Shown here one piece after another: positions 43,517-51,559 of a stretch of DNA of 64,000 nt. The DNA is from CAWDNM01 sp964521195. Lineage in GTDB: Bacteria; Actinomycetota; Coriobacteriia; Anaerosomatales; JAAXUF01. The stretch is from assembly GCA_964521195.1 (NCBI GenBank), contig CAZFRE010000005.1, positions 62,001 through 126,000 of the forward strand, written 5' to 3'. Below the pieces are notes generated by a model that was given only the letters and a program-made list of their open reading frames with translations, made no database searches and was not told where the DNA came from. The first letter of the stretch is position 1. Every line of letters starts with the position of its first letter. The position numbers and the translations under genes were made by a program.

Positions 43517-45607
43517 CTACCCCCATAACCCCCGCACGCCGGCGCGGATGCTCGCGCTCGTCGTGCGGGGGGCCGGTGCGTCATCGCCGGAGAGGGTGTC
43601 GGGCGCCGCGACGATCTGGACGAAGTGCGGCATGACGCGCTCTGTCAGGAAGCGTGTTCGCTGCGCGTAGCCGTGCGTGTCGGCCGTGCCCCACGGCTGC
43701 GTGTAGTAGCGCAGCGGGTGTGTGATGTAGAGATGGTTCTTCGCGCGCGTGCAGGCCACGTAGAACAGGCGTCGCTCCTCCTCGACCTCTTCGGGGGACC
43801 CCGTTGCCATGTCGCTCGGGATGTTGCCGTCAGCGGCGTGGATCACGTAGACGCAATCGAACTCAAGCCCCTTGGCCGAGTGCATCGTCGACAGGATCAC
43901 GTAGTCCTCATCGAGCACGGGCGGCCCGGCGAGGTCCTGCGTGTAGGAGGGCGGGTCGAGCGCGAGTTCCGCGAGGAAGCGCGAGCGGTCCTGCGCGCGT
44001 GACGCCAGCGACTCGATCTGCTCGAGGTCGCGCAGTCGCGCGTCAACGTTGTCGTAGCGGCGCTCGAGCAGCGGCGCGTAGACCTCGCGCACCGCGTGCA
44101 CCTGCGCCGGCACCTCACCCGGGCCTGCCGAGGCGAGCGCGCGCACGAGCGACACGACGCCGGGCCACAGCTCCCGCGCGGCCTCCGGCACGTCAGCGCC
44201 CACCCACGCCTCGAAGTCGCCTCCGCTCTGGGAGAGCGCGGCCATCAGCGATGAGGCGGTTCGCGGGCCGATACCGGGCATGAGGCCGAGCACGCGCAGT
44301 CCCGCCATCGCGTCGCGTGGGTTCTCGGCGAGGCGCAGGAAGCTCACGAGGTCCTTCACGTGCGCCATCTCGACGAAGCGCAGTCCCCCGTACTTGTGGA
44401 AGGGGATGTTGCGCCGGGAGAGTTCCATCTCCAGCGCCATCGAGTGGTGGGCCGCTCTGAACAGCACGCACTGGTGTTTGAGCAGCGTGCCCTGCTCCCG
44501 ATGGTCGAGGATGCGCTCGCACAGCCAGCTCGTCTGCTCGGCTTCGTCTCGGCAGGTGACGAGTGAGGGACGGCCGCCACCCTCGCGCGCGGTCCACAGG
44601 TCCTTCTCGCGGCGTTCCGTGGACTCTGCGATCACCGCATTGGTCGCGATGAGGATCGGGCCGGTCGAGCGGTAGTTGCGCGTGAGCGTGAGAACCTCGG
44701 CGCCGGGGAAGCGCAGCTCGAAGTCGAGGATGTTGCGCACGGTCGCTGCGCGGAAGCTGTAGATCGACTGCGCGTCGTCGCCGACGCACGTGACGCCGGT
44801 CCCATCGGGCCGCAGCCGGGAGACGATGTCGGCTTGCAGGACGTTGGTGTCCTGGTACTCGTCGACGAGCACGTGGTCGAACCGCTCGCGAACCCGCTCA
44901 CCGGCGTCGGGATCGCCGAGCAGGCCGTGCCAGAACAGCAGCAGGTCGTCGTAGTCGAGGACCTGCTGCTCCTCCTTCATGTCGGTGTAGCGTGCGAAGA
45001 GCCGTTTGAGGTCGTCCTCGGACTTTCGGCACCAGGGGAACGAGCCTGACAGGACCTCGTGGAGTGGCAGCTGGGCATTCACGCAGCGGGAGTAGATGTC
45101 CAGGCACGTCGACTTCTGCGGGAATCGCGAGCCGCCTCGGCCCAAACCGAGCTCGGTGCGCGCGAGGTGCATGAGGTCCTCAGAGTCGCTGCGGTCCAGG
45201 ATCGTGAAGTCCGGCTCCATGCCGATATCGCGGGCATGGATGCGCAGCAGCCGCGCGGCGACGGCATGGAAGGTACCGCCCCACACGCGCGCGCCGGAGA
45301 GCGCCGGCCCGCCGTTCTCGGCCGAGGAGCGCAGGATGCCGTCCACGCGGCGGATCATCTCGGAGGCGGCGCGGCGCGTGAATGTGAGGAGCAGGACGCG
45401 GCCCGGATCGGCTCCCTGCGCGATGAGATGCGCGACCCGGTGGGCGAGGGTGGCGGTCTTGCCCGTGCCGGCGCCTGCGACGATGAGCAGAGCGCCTTCT
45501 GCGTGGGCAGCAGCGGCGCGTTGCTCGTCGTTGAGGTCGACGAGCAGGGCGTCGGCTGCCGCGGCTGCGCCTGCGACTGGATGCGGCGAGGGGGTCTCAG
45601 CGAGCAC
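43517..45607 (-). CDS. UvrD/PcrA-type superfamily 1 helicase
   Basis: This 3'-5' DNA helicase has all motifs: Q-motif LNDEQRAAAAH, Walker A IVAGAGTGKTATLAHR, motif Ia LLLTFTRRAASEM, motif II VLVDEYQDTNVLQ, motif III VGDDAQSIYSFRAA, motif IV TRNYRST, motif V STMHSAKGLEF and motif VI EEERRLFYVACTRAK. I use the GTG at 45607, which has AGGAG six bases upstream, giving 696 residues; an ATG at 45718 lacks a site. A repair role is likely. Its end lies 16 bases from katG, converging. Confidence 0.9.
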   Translation of the reverse strand: MLAETPSPHPVAGAAAAADALLVDLNDEQRAAAAHAEGALLIVAGAGTGKTATLAHRVAHLIAQGADPGRVLLLTFTRRAASEMIRRVDGILRSSAENGGPALSGARVWGGTFHAVAARLLRIHARDIGMEPDFTILDRSDSEDLMHLARTELGLGRGGSRFPQKSTCLDIYSRCVNAQLPLHEVLSGSFPWCRKSEDDLKRLFARYTDMKEEQQVLDYDDLLLFWHGLLGDPDAGERVRERFDHVLVDEYQDTNVLQADIVSRLRPDGTGVTCVGDDAQSIYSFRAATVRNILDFELRFPGAEVLTLTRNYRSTGPILIATNAVIAESTERREKDLWTAREGGGRPSLVTCRDEAEQTSWLCERILDHREQGTLLKHQCVLFRAAHHSMALEMELSRRNIPFHKYGGLRFVEMAHVKDLVSFLRLAENPRDAMAGLRVLGLMPGIGPRTASSLMAALSQSGGDFEAWVGADVPEAARELWPGVVSLVRALASAGPGEVPAQVHAVREVYAPLLERRYDNVDARLRDLEQIESLASRAQDRSRFLAELALDPPSYTQDLAGPPVLDEDYVILSTMHSAKGLEFDCVYVIHAADGNIPSDMATGSPEEVEEERRLFYVACTRAKNHLYITHPLRYYTQPWGTADTHGYAQRTRFLTERVMPHFVQIVAAPDTLSGDDAPAPRTTSASIRAGVRGLWG

Positions 45608-45879
45608 AGCGAACTCCTGTTCGATTCGGGGTTCGTCGAGCGTAGCATGCACTCGAGCCGGTGTCGAACAGGTGTTCGCTTCATACCCTCCACCTAACGG
45701 AGGACGTTCGTCGCCCATTGGTCTGAGTGCGAGTGATACTTCCGTTGCACGGGAATAGGTACAACTGGAAGAAGTGGTCTCTGCATGAGGCCCACGACCC
45801 CGCTTCGGAACGACTTCAGAGCGTTCGAACCGTGTGAGCAACGGAGCCGCGCGACCTCGTCATCGAGGGGGCGGCACAG
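45608..45879. other. Divergent region between helicase and ATP synthase operon
   Basis: These 272 bases should hold promoters for both directions, but I found no convincing -35/-10 pair. GAGGGGGCGG before ATG 45880 is the ribosome site of the first operon gene. Confidence 0.45.
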
Positions 45880-46134
45880 ATGACACCCACTACTGTCGAC
45901 CGGCCCGCGCACGTCGAGCCCGGGCGTGACGGCCATCCCGACCTCATCTCGCGCGAGTTCATGCGGGTGATCGCGATCTGGTCGATCGTGCCCGCGTACA
46001 TGCTCGCGGGCATGTTCCTCGGTTGGATCGCCGATTCCGTGCTGCACACCTCACCCTACGGGATAGGCGTCGGTCTCATCATCGGACTCATCCTCGCCGT
46101 GCGGGACATGCTTCGCCTGCGCGACACCTTCTAG
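45880..46134 (+). CDS. AtpZ/AtpI-like small membrane protein
   Basis: The 84-residue protein has two membrane helices (about 26-50 and 57-74) and the AtpZ-type pattern of a short charged N-terminus, WSIVPAYMLAGMFLGWIAD, then GVGLIIGLILAVRDMLR. Genes of this class open many F-type ATPase operons and are thought to help c-ring assembly or magnesium uptake. It is the first gene of the operon and lies 19 bases before the next. Confidence 0.7.
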   Translation: MTPTTVDRPAHVEPGRDGHPDLISREFMRVIAIWSIVPAYMLAGMFLGWIADSVLHTSPYGIGVGLIIGLILAVRDMLRLRDTF

Positions 46135-46153
46135 GCATCGGTTGAGGAATGGG

Positions 46154-46579
46154 GTGAGACAGGTGGAGCACGACACGGTACTCGGCTTCTCGTGGGACTT
46201 CCTCGATGAGATGAGCGTGTGGGCGCTTGTCATCGGTACAGCGATCGGGCTCGTCGGCGGCTACATCACCGGCAGCGTCTCGTTCGCGCTGGGGTGCCTG
46301 GTGGCACTCGGCGTGGACATCGCGTTGGTCAGGACCGCAACACACCGCGCCAGGCGCGAGCTCGAGGCAGGCCGCATCGACTCCGTCGCGCCAACGATCA
46401 TGCTCGCCGTGCGGCTCGTCGTGAAGGCGCTGCTGCTTGTTGCCGCGATCTTCGTCCCGCAGGTCCTGGGCTTCACCGGGACGGTGGTGGGTGCGCTGAC
46501 CTACGACATCACGCTCGTGATCGTGGGCAGCATCGTGGCGGCATCACGGACGATGCGCCACCCGAAGGCGGGGGGGTGA
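46154..46579 (+). CDS. ATP synthase subunit I-like membrane protein
   Basis: The 141-residue protein has four likely helices: about 21-40, 43-63, 84-105 and 107-128. It resembles AtpI/AtpR-type proteins by size, layout and place just before subunit a. GTG 46154 has GAGGA in front; TTG 46142 and GTG 46163 are other starts. Its end overlaps atpB by GTGA. Function in assembly of the c-ring is inferred from this position. Confidence 0.6.
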   Translation: MRQVEHDTVLGFSWDFLDEMSVWALVIGTAIGLVGGYITGSVSFALGCLVALGVDIALVRTATHRARRELEAGRIDSVAPTIMLAVRLVVKALLLVAAIFVPQVLGFTGTVVGALTYDITLVIVGSIVAASRTMRHPKAGG

Positions 46580-47310
46580 ACTCGGTGAAGCCGCTCGACG
46601 CATCCGGGTTGATCGTCCTCGTGAACTCCCTGCTCGTGGCTGCGGGCCTCGTGGCGGCTGGCGCGTGGCTGGCGCACGGCCAGCTCTCGGTGTCTGCGCC
46701 CGGGGTGCGCCAGAACATCGGCGAGGCTATTCTCGGCTTCTTCGTGGGCAAGTCGCGCGGAGTCGCGCACGGCGAGAAACACGACCGCATCATGCGACTC
46801 GTGACGCCGCTGCTTACGACCTTGTTCCTCTTCATCATCGTGAGCAACATGCTCGCAGTCGTTCCGGTGCCGATCGTGAACCGTCCGCCAACGTCGCACT
46901 TCTCAGTGACGCTGGGGCTTGCGCTGTGCGCTGTCCTCGGGACGATGATCGTGTCGGCAGCGGTGAAAGGCATGGGACGCACGCTCAAGCACCTCGTGTG
47001 GCCCAACCCGCTGCAGTGGGTCTCGGAGATCACCGACGTGCTGTCGCTCTCGCTGCGACTGTTCGGCAACATCGCCGGCGAGTACATGACGGTGGCGCTC
47101 GTCGTGCTCGTGGTCCCGTGGGGGATCCCGCTCATCCTGCACGCGCTGGGACTCATCCCGGCGTTCGTGCAGGCGCTCGTCTTCACGCTCCTGACCACCA
47201 GCTTCCTAGCGAACGCGCTTCATGAGGAGGCGGGGTCGCGCCGCGCCGAGAAGACATCGAGACGCGCGGTGGCACCCGCCGCACGCACGCCCGCCGAGGG
47301 GAGGTCTTAG
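46576..47310 (+). CDS. atpB: ATP synthase subunit a
   Basis: Subunit a makes the ion half-channels next to the c-ring. The 244-residue protein has about five to six helices and the vital arginine in LSLSLRLFGNIAGEYM, followed by the conserved LIPAFVQALVFTLLTTSFL. The N-terminal helix region and VTPLLTTLFLFIIVSNML match the family. The GTG start at 46576 overlaps the gene before; a second GTG at 46585 is possible. The C-terminal tail after ALHEEAGS is basic and about 25 residues longer than usual. Confidence 0.93.
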   Translation: MNSVKPLDASGLIVLVNSLLVAAGLVAAGAWLAHGQLSVSAPGVRQNIGEAILGFFVGKSRGVAHGEKHDRIMRLVTPLLTTLFLFIIVSNMLAVVPVPIVNRPPTSHFSVTLGLALCAVLGTMIVSAAVKGMGRTLKHLVWPNPLQWVSEITDVLSLSLRLFGNIAGEYMTVALVVLVVPWGIPLILHALGLIPAFVQALVFTLLTTSFLANALHEEAGSRRAEKTSRRAVAPAARTPAEGRS

Positions 47311-47313
47311 ATC

Positions 47314-47547
47314 ATGGAAACCAACACCGTCCTGCTCGCGCTCGTCGCCGTGCTCCCGATCGCGGTGGGAGCGGCGTTCGCGTCATACGCGATGCGCCAC
47401 GTATCCACCTCGGCGATCGACGGGATGACTCGCCAGCCGGAGATCGCGCCGCAGCTCTTCACGGCGATGCTCATCGGCATGGCGCTCATCGAGGCGCTGT
47501 GCATCTACACGCTCGTGGTCACGCTCGTGATCTCACAGAAGATGTAG
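47314..47547 (+). CDS. atpE: ATP synthase subunit c
   Basis: The 77-residue hairpin protein forms the rotor ring. The polar loop has the usual RQPE. The ion-carrying glutamate is in MALIEALCIYTLV of helix 2. Helix 1 reads AVGAAFASYAMRH and lacks the full GXGXGXG run of most bacteria. At the place of the sodium-type glutamine there is Met, and after the glutamate there are Ala and Leu, so protons are the likely ion. GGGAGG precedes the ATG. Confidence 0.92.
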   Translation: METNTVLLALVAVLPIAVGAAFASYAMRHVSTSAIDGMTRQPEIAPQLFTAMLIGMALIEALCIYTLVVTLVISQKM

Positions 47548-47560
47548 CTCCCCGGGGGAG

Positions 47561-48130
47561 GTGGCAGTCGTGGAAACTGCCGCAGTCGCTGCAACCGAGG
47601 GCGCCGAGGCTGCCGCAAGCATCCTCCCGTCCAACCTGGACCTGAACCCGATCAACCAGATCAGCCCGGTCGTCATCATGGCAGTCATCGTGATCATCAC
47701 CCTGACCTACTTCGCGCTGCGCCGGGTGTACGTGCTGCCGTACCTCGGCGTCCTCGAGGAGCGCGAGCGTCTCTTCGAGGCGGCCGACCTGTCGTACGTG
47801 GAGGCGGCGCGGTGCGTCGACGAGGCCAACACCGGCCGCGAGAGCGCGATCGCGCAGGCCGCCGCGGAAGCCGAGGCGATCCGCGCGCACGCCCGCGAGC
47901 AGGCCGAGGCGTATCGCCGAGAGACGCTGGGTGCCGCCACTGCCGCGGCCGCTTCGCGGCTCGAAGATGGGCGCGCGCAGATCGCCGCAGCACGGGCCGC
48001 CGAGCTGTCACGGTTGCAGGCTGAGGCGGAGGAGTGCGTGGGGCTCGCATGTCAGCAGCTCATGGACCGCTCCGACCCCGAGCTCGTCTCGGCGACCGTC
48101 GAGCGGCTCATGACGCGCCAAGTGAACTGA
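47561..48130 (+). CDS. atpF: ATP synthase subunit b (first copy)
   Basis: The 189-residue protein has one membrane helix (about 30-52, VVIMAVIVIITLTYFALRRV) and then a long Ala/Glu/Arg-rich coiled coil, as in peripheral-stalk b subunits. An Ala-rich segment of about 20 residues is before the helix. It differs in sequence from the second b-type gene just downstream, so the stalk may be a heterodimer. GGGGGAGG lies before the GTG start. Confidence 0.88.
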   Translation: MAVVETAAVAATEGAEAAASILPSNLDLNPINQISPVVIMAVIVIITLTYFALRRVYVLPYLGVLEERERLFEAADLSYVEAARCVDEANTGRESAIAQAAAEAEAIRAHAREQAEAYRRETLGAATAAAASRLEDGRAQIAAARAAELSRLQAEAEECVGLACQQLMDRSDPELVSATVERLMTRQVN

Positions 48131-48143
48131 GGAGGTGGCGGCC

Positions 48144-48758
48144 GTGTTTGGCAACCTCGCCGAGATGTACGCCGAGATCCTCACGGAGATCGGTGCCGAA
48201 CTCGCACAAGACCCGATGCGCGTGGTGGCGGAGGTCGTGCAGTTCCTGCTGCTGGCGGGCATCGTCTGGGTCGTCGCTCTCGGCTTCGGCAAGCGTCGTG
48301 GCTTCGTCGCGAACATGCTGGCCGAGCGCAGGGACCGCGTCGAGGCGCGTATCGAGGGCAGCGAACTCGCGGACCAATCGCTCGCAGATGCTCGCCGAGA
48401 GGCGGCAGCGATCACGAGGGCCGCCAGGGCCAAGGCGCGAGAGTTGGTGGGCCAGGCGAAGAAGGAGGCCGTGCAGATCGAGCAGGCCACGCGAGAGGAG
48501 ACCGACGCGGACGCCGCACGGATCGCAGAGCGGGCCGAGGCGGCGCTGGCGACCGAGCAGCAGGAGATGCTGCTCGAGCTTCGGGAGCGACTCGTCGATC
48601 TGGTGTCGTCCGCCACCCGCTCGATAATGAACGAGCGGCTCAGCGTGTCCGAGCAGCGTGCGCTCATCGAGGGCGCGATCGCCGAGAGCGTCGTCGCCGG
48701 TGGCGGCGCGGGTTCCGCGCACGCCCGAGTTCGGCCTGAAGCACCGAAGGAGGCGTAG
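48144..48758 (+). CDS. ATP synthase subunit b-like (second copy)
   Basis: This 204-residue protein also has a membrane helix (about 25-47, VVQFLLLAGIVWVVALGFG) and a long coiled coil (to about 170) with FVANMLAERRDRVEARIE, the b-type start of the stalk. The C-terminal 40 residues include a short helix (SEQRALIEGAIAESVV) and a charged end. It may play the b' role. GAGGAGG is eight bases before GTG 48144; the GTG at 48135 overlaps that site and is less likely. Only two bases separate it from the alpha gene. Confidence 0.85.
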   Translation: MFGNLAEMYAEILTEIGAELAQDPMRVVAEVVQFLLLAGIVWVVALGFGKRRGFVANMLAERRDRVEARIEGSELADQSLADARREAAAITRAARAKARELVGQAKKEAVQIEQATREETDADAARIAERAEAALATEQQEMLLELRERLVDLVSSATRSIMNERLSVSEQRALIEGAIAESVVAGGGAGSAHARVRPEAPKEA

Positions 48759-48760
48759 CC

Positions 48761-50629
48761 GTGACGCGCACCGCCCGCCCGCCGGGAGCCGGCTCGGACG
48801 CCGTCACGCTAGACGCCGGTGCCCTCGAGCGGTTGCTCGCGGGTTTCGAGGGCGGCAGGGTGACGCTGTACGTCAGGACCCATCTCGATGATGCCATCGT
48901 GCGCTCGGTGCGCGACTGCGTGTGTGCTGCCGCGGGCCGGGAGGTCGCACTCGATGTGCGGGTGTCGCCGACGATGGACGCCGGAGCGGTGCTCGCTGTC
49001 GACGATGTGGGGCGTGTCGTGCTCGATCCGCGCACGATGTGGTTGTCAGGTATCACACGCAGCATGCACGAGCGGTTCGAGGAGGGCGATCTGACCGGGC
49101 CGGCTGACGCCTTCGAGCACCTGCGGGAACTGCTCGCGAGCAGCGAACCACTCGCGATGGTCGAGCCGCTGTTCGACACCGGAAGCGTCGAGCGCATCGG
49201 TGACGGCGTCGCTATCGTGACGGGACTGCGCGATGTCGGGAGCCAAGAGATCGTCGAGTTCGAAGGCGGGGCCCTGGGCCTGGCATTCTCCTTGAAGGAG
49301 GCGTCCATCGGCGTGGTGCTTCTGAGCGGGGAGTCTCGGGTGCGCGAGGGTGGGGAAGTTCGCCGCACGGGACACTTGCTGCGCGTGCCGGCGGGTGAGG
49401 GGGTGCTGGGGCGTGTCGTCGATGCGGTCGGGCAGCCGCTCGACGGTCGCGGCCCTGTGGTGCCGGCGGCATGGATGCCGGTCGAGCGCCCGGCTCCGGG
49501 CATCATCGATCGTCGCCCGGTGGACGAGCCACTGCACACAGGCATGAAGGTCATCGACGCACTGGTACCGGTTGGGCGCGGGCAGCGCGAGCTCATCATC
49601 GGCGATCGCAAGATCGGCAAGACGACGCTCGCCGTCGACGCGATCCTCGCGCAGAAGGGCGCGGGCGTGTCGTGCATCTACTGTGCGATCGGGCAGAAGG
49701 CGTCCACCGTCCGACAGGTGGTCGCCATGCTCGAGGAGCGCGGAGCCCTCGAGTACACGGCGGTAGTGGTCGCCCTTCCCGGCGACATGCCGGCGCTTCG
49801 CTACCTGGCGCCCTACTCGGCGTGCGCGCTCGGCGAGTACTTCATGGACCGGGGCGGCGACGCGCTCGTGGTGTACGACGATCTCACCAAGCATGCGGTG
49901 ACGTACCGCGAGATGTCGGCGCTGCTCGACCGTCCCGTCGGCCGCGAGGCGTACCCGGGCGATGTCTTCTACGTGCACTCACGGCTGCTCGAGCGTTCCG
50001 CGCGGCTCAACGAGGAGCGGGGGAGCGGTTCGCTCACCGCGCTGCCGATCGTGGAGACGCTCGCCGGCGACATCTCGGCGTTCATCCCCACGAACGTGAT
50101 CTCGATCTGCGACGGGCAGATCGTGCTCGACACGGCGGCGTTCAACGAGAACCGCCGGCCGGCGATGGACCCGGGTCTCTCCGTCTCGCGGGTGGGCGGC
50201 ACTGCGCAGGCACGTGTCATGAAGCAGGTCGCCGGCCGGTTGCGCATCGATCTGGCGCAGTACAACGAGATGGCGCGATTCGTGAAGTTCGGTGCCGAAG
50301 TCGACGAGAGCACCCAGCTGCAACTCACGCGAGGCGAGCGCGCCCGTTCGCTGCTCGGCCAGAGCCAGCACGCGCCGATGGAGCTCGAGCATGAGGTGCT
50401 CGTGCTCTATGCGGTGGTCAACGGCTACTTCGACGGCGTGCCGGTGGAGCGCACCAGTGAGGCGGAGTCGGCGCTGCTGTCGTGGATGGCTGCACGCCAC
50501 CCGGAGGTGATGGCGCCGCTCGGCCGGAGTGCGTCCCTGGAATCGGGCGACGAGACCGCACTGCAGGCGGCGCTCGACGAGTTCCTGTCGGCATGGTCGA
50601 CGACGGTCGCATCTGCGATGGAGGCGTGA
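48761..50629 (+). CDS. atpA: ATP synthase subunit alpha with N-terminal delta-like domain
   Basis: At 622 residues this is about 115 longer than a usual alpha. From about residue 130 it is a full alpha: ERIGDGVAIVTGL, the P-loop IIGDRKIGKTTLAVDA, IGQKASTVRQVV, SISDGQ-like SICDGQIVL and the arginine finger in SVSRVGGTAQARVMKQ. Residues of about 28-110 look like the C-terminal domain of subunit delta (OSCP): a VTLYVRTHLDD strand, GREVALDVRVSPTMDAGAVL, VVLDPRTMWLSGI. No free delta gene is in the operon. The GTG follows AAGGAGG. The alpha call is certain; the delta likeness is my own reading. Confidence 0.9.
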   Translation: MTRTARPPGAGSDAVTLDAGALERLLAGFEGGRVTLYVRTHLDDAIVRSVRDCVCAAAGREVALDVRVSPTMDAGAVLAVDDVGRVVLDPRTMWLSGITRSMHERFEEGDLTGPADAFEHLRELLASSEPLAMVEPLFDTGSVERIGDGVAIVTGLRDVGSQEIVEFEGGALGLAFSLKEASIGVVLLSGESRVREGGEVRRTGHLLRVPAGEGVLGRVVDAVGQPLDGRGPVVPAAWMPVERPAPGIIDRRPVDEPLHTGMKVIDALVPVGRGQRELIIGDRKIGKTTLAVDAILAQKGAGVSCIYCAIGQKASTVRQVVAMLEERGALEYTAVVVALPGDMPALRYLAPYSACALGEYFMDRGGDALVVYDDLTKHAVTYREMSALLDRPVGREAYPGDVFYVHSRLLERSARLNEERGSGSLTALPIVETLAGDISAFIPTNVISICDGQIVLDTAAFNENRRPAMDPGLSVSRVGGTAQARVMKQVAGRLRIDLAQYNEMARFVKFGAEVDESTQLQLTRGERARSLLGQSQHAPMELEHEVLVLYAVVNGYFDGVPVERTSEAESALLSWMAARHPEVMAPLGRSASLESGDETALQAALDEFLSAWSTTVASAMEA

Positions 50630-50632
50630 GCG

Positions 50633-51559
50633 ATGGAGAAGCTCGCCGACGTTCGCACCCGGATGCGCAGCGTCCAGGGCATCGGTGAGGTCTGCCGCAC
50701 CCTGGCGACGGTCGCCTCGGCCAAGCTCGCACGCACGCACGAGCGCGCCCGCGGCGCGCGGCTCTACACCGCGCGGCTGCGCACGATCCTCGCGCGACAG
50801 CAGGCGGCGAGCAGGCAGGCCGGGCGTGACCCGTCGCGACTCTCCGAGCTGATGTCGGTTCGGCCACAGGTCACACGCGTGATGCTGCTGGTCGTGGGGG
50901 CGGATCGAGGGCTGTGCGGCGGCTACAACCTCGCACTGGGCCGAGCCGCACGTGGCTTCGCCGAGCAGCGCGCGGTGGCAGGCGTCGAGGTGACGGCGGT
51001 CGTGAAGGGACGTCGGGCGGAGACCTACCTGCGACGGGCGACGCAGGTGCCCATCGACGAAGCAAGCAGCTGGCCGCGTGCCGGTGTCGTCGCCGATGAG
51101 GTCGAGGCGCTGCTCGACACGCTCACCAGCCGCTTCACGTCCGGCGAGGCGGACGAGGTGTGGGCGTGCTACACAGCGTTCCTGTCCACGATGCGGCGCG
51201 AGCCGACGGTCGTTCGATTGCTGCCGGTCCAGCCGCCGGAGACGCTCGAGTCGCAGCTTGCCGACGAGCTCGCACGCTCGGCATCCGAGGGGTGGTTCTA
51301 CGAGCCCGCGCAGCAACCATGCGTGGCCGAGCTGCTCCGCGCGTTCGTGCGGCTTCAGATCGAGGACGTGCTGCTCGAGGCGTTCGCGAGCGAGCAGGCC
51401 GCCCGGATGGTGACGATGCAGGAGGCGTCGGAGCGCGCGGACCGCGCGCTCGCGGACCTGCGCGTCCACTACAACCGGTTGCGGCGTGAGTCGATCACCT
51501 CGGACCTGGTCGGCGTGCTCGTCGCAGGCCGAGTACGCAAGGAGGCGGGGGCACCATGA
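50633..51559 (+). CDS. atpG: ATP synthase subunit gamma
   Basis: The 308-residue rotor shaft has the two end helices that form the coiled coil: MEKLADVRTRMRSVQGIGEV and, at the end, ASEQAARMVTMQEASERADR with YNRLRRESITSDL. The central Rossmann-like part has VVGADRGLCGGYN. It is a little longer than the usual 285-290. The ATG is three bases after the alpha stop, and the stop overlaps beta. Confidence 0.94.
   Translation: MEKLADVRTRMRSVQGIGEVCRTLATVASAKLARTHERARGARLYTARLRTILARQQAASRQAGRDPSRLSELMSVRPQVTRVMLLVVGADRGLCGGYNLALGRAARGFAEQRAVAGVEVTAVVKGRRAETYLRRATQVPIDEASSWPRAGVVADEVEALLDTLTSRFTSGEADEVWACYTAFLSTMRREPTVVRLLPVQPPETLESQLADELARSASEGWFYEPAQQPCVAELLRAFVRLQIEDVLLEAFASEQAARMVTMQEASERADRALADLRVHYNRLRRESITSDLVGVLVAGRVRKEAGAP

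Noticed and set aside
45355..45693. Minus-strand frame with a good GGTGGAGGG site before ATG 45684
   Set aside because: It overlaps the helicase N-terminus in another frame and its sequence looks like a frame shadow; the helicase Walker A lies in the other frame.
47314..47547. Sodium-type c subunit
   Set aside because: The Gln of sodium-type helix 1 is Met and the Ser/Thr after the carboxylate are Ala and Leu, so the sodium-binding set is incomplete.
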